A program made the translations under genes and the position numbers. From Vitellaria paradoxa (taxonomy: Eukaryota > Streptophyta > Magnoliopsida > Ericales > Sapotaceae), in assembly GCA_019916065.1 (NCBI GenBank), contig CM034233.1, positions 25,245,936 to 25,309,935 of the forward strand: a stretch of DNA of 64,000 bases. Direction: 5' to 3'. The notes under the pieces were generated by a model, which was not told where the DNA came from, searched no databases, and saw only the letters and a program-made list of their open reading frames with translations. Positions 59,101 through 64,000 of this stretch are shown piece after piece. Position 1 is the first letter of the stretch, and every line of letters begins with the position of its first letter.

Positions 59101-60384
59101 GACAAAAAGAATTGCCTGTTTTGTCCGGTGTTTTGTTAAGCAAACAAGTTTACCTCACAAAGTGGGCAAAACTTTTTGCCAGGGTTGCCTGGCAGTCAAC
59201 TCTGCCTAACAAAACGGGTAAACATGTCTGTATAGAACCACAGGCAAAGATATTCGCAAAACAAGTTGCGCGAAACCTCTTGCTAGTTGAGTTAGGCAAA
59301 AAAAAAACATTTGGCACAAACCTATTTGGAAACCTTTTTGGCACCAAGGCAAAAAAAGAAGGCCAGGGCTCAAGTTATGTTTGGTGCAGTTCAAGTTTGG
59401 TCTTAACAAGTCCGTGCTATTCTAGGACCATTAGCACAGTTTTTGGGAGCTTTCAAAACTTCCCAAGATCTTTTTGGAGATAATTAAACTAATTAGGTCA
59501 AATTTTGGTTCAATTTGACCTAATTGGACCAAGTTATGTCTGTTTGAAAATTGGTGCTCTGAAACGACCAGAAACGGAGAACGGTTAATCAAATCATCAA
59601 TTTAACCCCTGAAGGCACCACTAAGATAATTTATCCAACTATTTTTAGGTATGAGGAATCCAAAAATGCAATCGGTGTGATTCCAAGACACGTTTATAAA
59701 TTTATAAAAAAACTAACAAATTTTACAAACGAATCCACAAAGGGACCTCCTAAGGTTTGACTTGGCAGACTTAGCTATACCTTTACCTCAAGAAAAGAAC
59801 CTTCAACATTCTTGTGCAATTTGAAGGCCTTTTAACTTCATCTAAGGTCTCAAATTGTTTATTGGATGCTAGTAGCTTCCTTTTTGCCAATAGGAGCTAT
59901 TTTAGGTTGGTGGAGCTCAAATGACCTTTGAAATAACATTCTGGCTACTCTGAGTTATGTTCTATATTCTATGACATGTTATAGAAATATGTGTATCTTT
60001 TTATAGCATTTTGTTTTGATTTGATTTGGGGATTCCAGTTGAAGTTGGCCTTCGGGTGCGTCGGTAGACGTCGTTCCTAACTTTTAGACCGAATTAACCC
60101 ATGACTCTGGACTTTGGCACTTTTGCTGATGCTGGACTTATCTGTTTGATATCTTGGACATGTTTATGTAGTTAAGTAGTCTTCTATCGGATTTGGGCCT
60201 TTAGCTTGGCTTCTCCTTAGCTCCACGAGTACAACCGGTATTTGCTGATTATTCACTTTTTGTCGAATTTTGGCACTTTAACTTATTCTATGATTAAGAA
60301 AACTTAATCAGTAAAGCACCATTTAACTAAAAGTATTAAATACTATAAATATTAGATGAGGAAGGCAAATTTGGGGTGTCAACA
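56139..60384 (-). repeat. 5' LTR of element D (about 4246 bp)
   Basis: On the minus strand it begins TGTTGACACCCCAAATTTGC and ends near CGGTCACAATA. It corresponds throughout to 43022-46769. It includes the 57-bp minisatellite (57230-58030), the ATGGCATGGTA-rich block (58440-58760), a GCCTGGCAGTCAACTCTGCC segment near 59190 and a GGCCTTCGGGTGCGTCGGTAG segment near 60050. It has about 500 bp absent from the 3' LTR, so either this copy gained or the other lost sequence. Confidence 0.9.
57230..58030. repeat. Minisatellite of about 57-bp units in the 5' LTR of D
   Basis: It has about a dozen units of the AGTTAGTGCCTAGCACATAAC + GGAGCCTCGCTCC type, more than in the 3' LTR (43830-44520). Some units are truncated. 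The difference in unit number accounts for part of the length difference between the LTRs. Confidence 0.78.
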
Positions 60385-61003
60385 GCACAACTTTTACTCT
60401 AGCCTCTTGTGCGCACCACCCTCTAGTTTGCTACTCGTGGTTACCGATTAATGTCCCTATGCGCTTGAGACATAGTCTCACGTGAGCATGCTTGAAGATG
60501 TATATGTTTAAATTGAATACTTTTTAAATATAAGAAGGTTTTCAAAATAACATTACCTAGTATTCTAAAGTGATTTAAAAGGGACATTTGAAGGTGGAAC
60601 TTGATGATGATAAAAATAATATGAAAATTGATATGTTGATGGTGATATATGATACCCTGTGTGGTTGATAATATGAGATGGCCTGGGTGGCAATGAGATA
60701 ATGAGATAGGGAATGGCTTATAAGATATGTTATTGATTTTATATTGATTTTGGGAATAGAACGTATTGAAATAGGAGGGCATATATGTATGCCCTTAGGT
60801 TAAAAGACCTTAAACTTGCGTAGAGTTTTGGTTATTGTATCAATTGGTTAGTAGCCTATATAACAACATTATTATTGGTTAATTGTGACCATTAGGATGT
60901 GGATCCATAAATGACAACTTATATTTGGTTAATCATGACCCTTAGGTTAAGACCCATAAATAATGTCGTTATTGGTTAATCTTTTTTTGTTGGGGTGCAG
61001 TCC

Positions 61004-61010
61004 TATAAAA
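61004..61010 (+). promoter_or_regulatory. Putative TATA box of family C LTR (copy C3)
   Basis: TATAAAA is followed by TACGATGATGTTTTGAGGCG. It is the positional equivalent of the sites at 10064 and 36423. Confidence 0.33.
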
Positions 61011-61537
61011 TACGATGATGTTTTGAGGCGAGGCATGGTGGCCATGAGATTGTCTTATAGAATATCTACCCCGTGTGTGTATGTGTATGATGAGATGATG
61101 AAAGATAGATATAGCTTAATGAATTGGTAATAAGATGTTAATTATGTAACTACTAATATGATCTAGATATAAGTTAATGATGTTATCATTATTGATGCTT
61201 ACATGATGCACGGTAGAAGCATGTCAGGGTATGGTCTTGCATATTATACTTATTTATACATATAGTGGGCACACATAGATTTCGTGCTCATTCCATGTAG
61301 ATTTTGTTACAGTAGCAAGGTTTGATGCTTAGATGGACCCTAGGGTCGAGATTTTGATTATATTTTGATGTTATTTAGACTTTATTTTGATATTATTATT
61401 CTTTTCATTTTTGAGTAGATATATTTTGTAATAGACTTATATTTCGATTATTTGATATGATTGTAAAAGTCTGATCAGCCTAATTATTATGAGATAGGGT
61501 TGGGAGCACTTTTATCTGGTCAAGACCGAGGCCTCTA

Positions 61538-61624
61538 ATTATTATTATTGTTGTTGTTGTTGTTATTATTATTATTATCGTTGTCGTCATCGTCATCATC
61601 ACCATCATCACCATCATCATCATA
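61538..61624. repeat. Compound trinucleotide microsatellite
   Basis: The run goes from ATT repeats to GTT, back to ATT, then to CGT/CAT and CATCAC repeats over about 87 bp, all in one trinucleotide register. It lies in the distal part of the C3 LTR, where the C2 copy has only a short ATT run (near 36870-36890). Confidence 0.9.
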
Positions 61625-61744
61625 TTCTAATATCTGCTCCAAGATGGTTCTATAACTCTAATTGGGTTTGTTATGGATAACCATAATTTACAAGTAATTA
61701 TTAGTTCACAACTCGGGTTACGAAATTTAGGCCATGATAATGTT

Positions 61745-62225
61745 GAGTGCTCATCATCAATCTTCTTATTTTAATCCAACCAACATTGAAATAATTTAAC
61801 TCATTTGATTTATGTTTTATTTTCATCTTTTTTTTCTATTTTTTCTCCCTAAATTTATGATCTAAACATTGTGTAAAAGTATGCATTTAAACATAGTTTA
61901 TGTGGTTTAAACTATTTGGTTATAGTTCTAAAGTTCAATTTTTTTTAAGCTAGTTTGAATAAGCGATGGGGAAGTTATCATAGATGCTTAAACCTTTATA
62001 TGTTTTTAGCAACACTTAGATTCAAAAGCTCTCTACCCACTAGATAGCTTATATTAAAAAAGAGGTATTACAATAACAAGTATTTTGATATGAGATATTT
62101 TTTTTCTTATAAATTAAGAAATTTTGGAAGAAGACTGCACAATGCACTGAGCATCTATATAAATAGTTCAATATAGTTTATGATTTGTTTTTGAATCCAG
62201 TTAAAATATGTGGTGGGAAAGTTGA
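61745..62225. other. AT-rich spacer downstream of the kinase gene
   Basis: No gene is seen. Two diverged relatives of the neighbouring 145-bp unit start (GGGGAAGTTATCATAGATGC near 61968 and GGTGGGAAAGTTGATCATAG near 62211) suggest that the repeat unit is older than its present three-copy array. Confidence 0.55.
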
Positions 62226-62660
62226 TCATAGATGTTTCAAACTTTGTACGTTTTTGTACCCTAACTCACAATACGAATAGCTACAAATTCATAATTAATG
62301 ATAACTTTTGAAGTTACACAAGTTTTAGAAATTCACAGCAGAAGTGATAGAACACAATAAATCAATAATATCATAGATGTTTCAAACTTTGTACGTTTTT
62401 GTACCCTAACTCATAATATGAATAGCTACAGATTCATAATTAATGATAACTTCTAAAGTTACACAAGTTTTAGAAATTCACAGCAGAAGTGATAGAACAC
62501 AATAAATCAATAATATCATAGATGTTTCAAACTTTGTACGTTTTTGTACCCCAACTCACAATATGAATAGCTACAGATTCATAATTAATGATAACTTCTG
62601 AAGTTACACAAGTTTTAGAAATTCACAGCACAAGTGATAGAACGCAATAAATCAATAATA
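62226..62660. repeat. Three exact-spaced 145-bp tandem repeats
   Basis: Copies start at 62226, 62371 and 62516, each with TCATAGATGTTTCAAACTTT, TACGTTTTTGTACCC, AATTAATGATAACTT and TTAGAAATTCACAGCA. They differ at only a few bases and have the same length, so the amplification is recent compared with other repeats here. The array ends 30 bp after the stop codon of the kinase gene and probably lies in its 3' untranslated region. Confidence 0.95.
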
Positions 62661-62690
62661 ACATAGTGTATGCATATAGCTAGATAGCTC

Positions 62691-63823
62691 TCACTTCAAG
62701 GAAATGATAGAATAAGTGGAACCTGAGGTAACATTGTCTATAGTTGAAGAATCCATTGGTGCTCTGGGAAGAGAAAATAAGAAAGGCTTTGGTGGGATTT
62801 GCAATGACTCTACACTTCCTTCTAACATTTCTACCACCCTGCTCATGGATGGTCTTTTGGAAGGATCAGTTTGTATGCACCACAGCCCAACTATTATCAT
62901 CTTCTTTTTTTGCTCATTTCCCACTTCATTTGTAATTCCATGTAGTCCGATTTGCTCATCAAGTTCAAGATGCTTGTATATCCATTCTGGAAAATATAGT
63001 TCACTAGTATGATCAACTCTTATATTAATATCCTTTCTCTCTCCAACCATTTCCAAAATCATCATTCCATAGCTATAAACATCTGACTTGGAAGAAACCA
63101 CTCCAAAGTTCCTACAAAATACTTCAGGAGCAATATATCCAATAGTGCCTCTAGTGCTTAACTGTGATATGGTACTCTCTTTATTAAGGCAGAGTTTAGA
63201 AAGGCCAAAATCAGAGATTTTTGGGCAAAGGTCTTGATCCAGAAGAATGTTATGAGGCTTTATATCAAAGTGTAGAATTTGAGTGTTACAACCAAGATGT
63301 AGGTACTCTAGCCCTCTAGCAATGCCAACTGCAATTTTACATAATGTTTCCCATCCTAATTGGCGTTCCATCATCGATGAACCATCTTTGTATATGAATT
63401 TATCCAAGGATCCATTTGGCATGAACTTATAAATTAGAGCTCTTTTATGACGCTCATAGCAAAAACCAAGGAAAGTGACAACATTAACATGGGATGTCCG
63501 ACTAATACTCACAACTTCATTAACAAATTCTTCTCCATTACCTTTTAACTCTTTCAGAAGCTTCACTGCCACAAACTGACCATTTTTTAACTTTCCTTTG
63601 AACACGTTGCCATAGCCTCCTTCACCGAGTTTGTCTTTGAAAGAGTTGGTAATTTTCTTAACCTCTAAATAGCTATACCTTTGCGGAACCAGAGACCCAA
63701 AGTTCTTTAGAAAAGTCTCAACATTTTGATCATCTTTTGTTCTCAAATTCCCAAAGGTTTGGACTTTCTTTCTGAAGAAGCATAACAAGATTATTATGAT
63801 CACCATTACAATAGAAGCAGTTC
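62691..63823 (-). CDS. Receptor-like kinase, LRK10L / Lr10-like, last exon (5' part outside window)
   Basis: The exon starts after a 3' splice site (TTCACTTTCTCGCAG, ending at 63824) and encodes a transmembrane helix (TASIVMVIIIILLCFFRKK), a short juxtamembrane part and a full kinase domain. Numbering from the Met at 63806, it has the Gly-rich loop GEGGYG at 61-66, Lys82 of VAVK and Glu97 of helix C. The catalytic loop HFDIKPHN is at 179-186, DFG at 199-201 and APE at 226-228. HFD replaces HRD, so it is a non-RD kinase, as is usual for the LRK10L group. LHFDIKPHNILLD is typical of that group. The reading frame is open to the TGA at 62691-62693. The extracellular part (usually GUB_WAK and WAK-associated C-terminal domains) should lie in exons beyond 64000. 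It would signal at the plasma membrane, with the ligand unknown. A PR5K-type ectodomain cannot be excluded. Confidence 0.93.
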
Positions 63824-64000
63824 CTGCGAGAAAGTGAATAAGATGCTGAAGTCAAATGGTGCATGGTAATGCTAAATATGCTATTTTTGTATTTAGAATG
63901 AGTACATGACAATTGTACACATGGTTATTGAGCTCTTCAAAGTTGGATAGTGTTGATAATTTTCAAGTCACACTTGTTCTTTTTTCAACTTTTTTGTTTC
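63824..64000 (-). other. Part of the intron upstream of the kinase exon
   Basis: The reading frame of the kinase exon continues only to the AG at 63824-63825. Upstream sequence is AT-rich with a pyrimidine-rich tract before the AG, as expected for an intron. The donor site is beyond the window. Frames through it have stops and no similarity to a receptor ectodomain. Confidence 0.75.

Larger units (their letters stand above)
43022..60384 (-). mobile_element. Tat/Ogre-type Ty3/gypsy element D (17.4 kb), pol missing
   Basis: D lies inside the C3 LTR, flanked by GCACG (43017-43021) and GCACA (60385-60389). On the minus strand it reads as a 5' LTR (56139-60384, starting TGTTGACACCCCAAATTTGC), an Arg-tRNA-type PBS, a long leader, a broken gag, a long non-coding stretch, a repeat-rich 3' untranslated region, a polypurine tract and a 3' LTR (43022-46769). 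LTRs of about 4 kb, an Arg-tRNA primer, a gag tail with the PGHDTE motif and a repeat-rich region before the PPT are known features of the Tat/Ogre group. No protease, RT or integrase is visible, so it could move only with help. Confidence 0.88.
41926..61739 (+). mobile_element. Solo LTR of family C (C3), duplication ATGTT, split by element D
   Basis: The LTR begins TGTAATATCTATTAC and ends GGCCATGATA, flanked by perfect ATGTT copies (41921-41925 and 61740-61744). Its two parts, 41926-43021 and 60390-61739, together make about 2.45 kb and follow C2 in order. A TTC microsatellite (42538-42566) precedes GAGCAACTCGAGCTAG. The right terminus has become TA instead of CA. No internal region exists apart from the nested element, so it is a solo LTR that later received element D. 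Confidence 0.93.

Noticed and set aside
62716..63012. 98-codon open frame on the plus strand.
   Set aside because: It is antisense to the kinase C-terminal lobe.

Overview
This window looks like plant nuclear DNA, most likely from a flowering plant. It is AT-rich and almost free of genes, and it is filled with long terminal repeat (LTR) retrotransposons that have landed inside one another. The only cellular gene I can support is the last exon of a receptor-like kinase of the LRK10L (wheat Lr10-like) type, read on the minus strand at 62691-63823. Its earlier exons lie beyond the right edge. I cannot name the species.

Layout, left to right. (1) About 750-10649 is one LTR (family C, + strand) broken by two later insertions. 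One is a solo LTR of family A (2064-4542, repeats GAATC). The other is a solo LTR of family E (4964-9948, repeats GTGAC), which itself contains a solo LTR of family B (5442-7812, repeats TAATT). (2) 10979-30688 is a complete but dead Ty3/gypsy element, B, on the minus strand (repeats ATTAA). Its 3' LTR was split by a complete family A element (11195-21917, + strand, repeats TATAC/TATAG). (3) 30694-34147 is AT-rich DNA with a 462-bp hAT-like non-autonomous transposon (31451-31912) and two sets of local repeats. (4) 34148-41428 is a truncated family B-like LTR interrupted by two family C-like LTRs. (5) 41926-61739 is a solo family C LTR (repeats ATGTT). It is split by a 17.4-kb Tat/Ogre-type element, D (43022-60384, minus strand, repeats GCACG/GCACA), which in turn holds a fragment of yet another LTR. 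(6) 61745-64000 holds AT-rich spacer, three 145-bp tandem repeats, and the kinase exon with part of an intron.

None of the retroelements can be autonomous. B keeps recognisable gag, protease, reverse transcriptase, RNase H and integrase, but they are riddled with stop codons and a frameshift. A keeps only a very eroded pol. D keeps a broken gag and no visible pol. The pattern of change (CA to TA at LTR ends, stop codons where Trp and Gln are expected) fits long-term cytosine deamination of silenced DNA. Solo LTRs outnumber full elements, which points to frequent LTR-LTR recombination.

I found no CRISPR array, rRNA or tRNA gene, or gene cluster that would suggest a new enzymatic or defence system. 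The most informative content is the insertion order, which target-site duplications make readable almost to the base, and the mismatch between a well-kept LTR pair and a decayed interior in element A.
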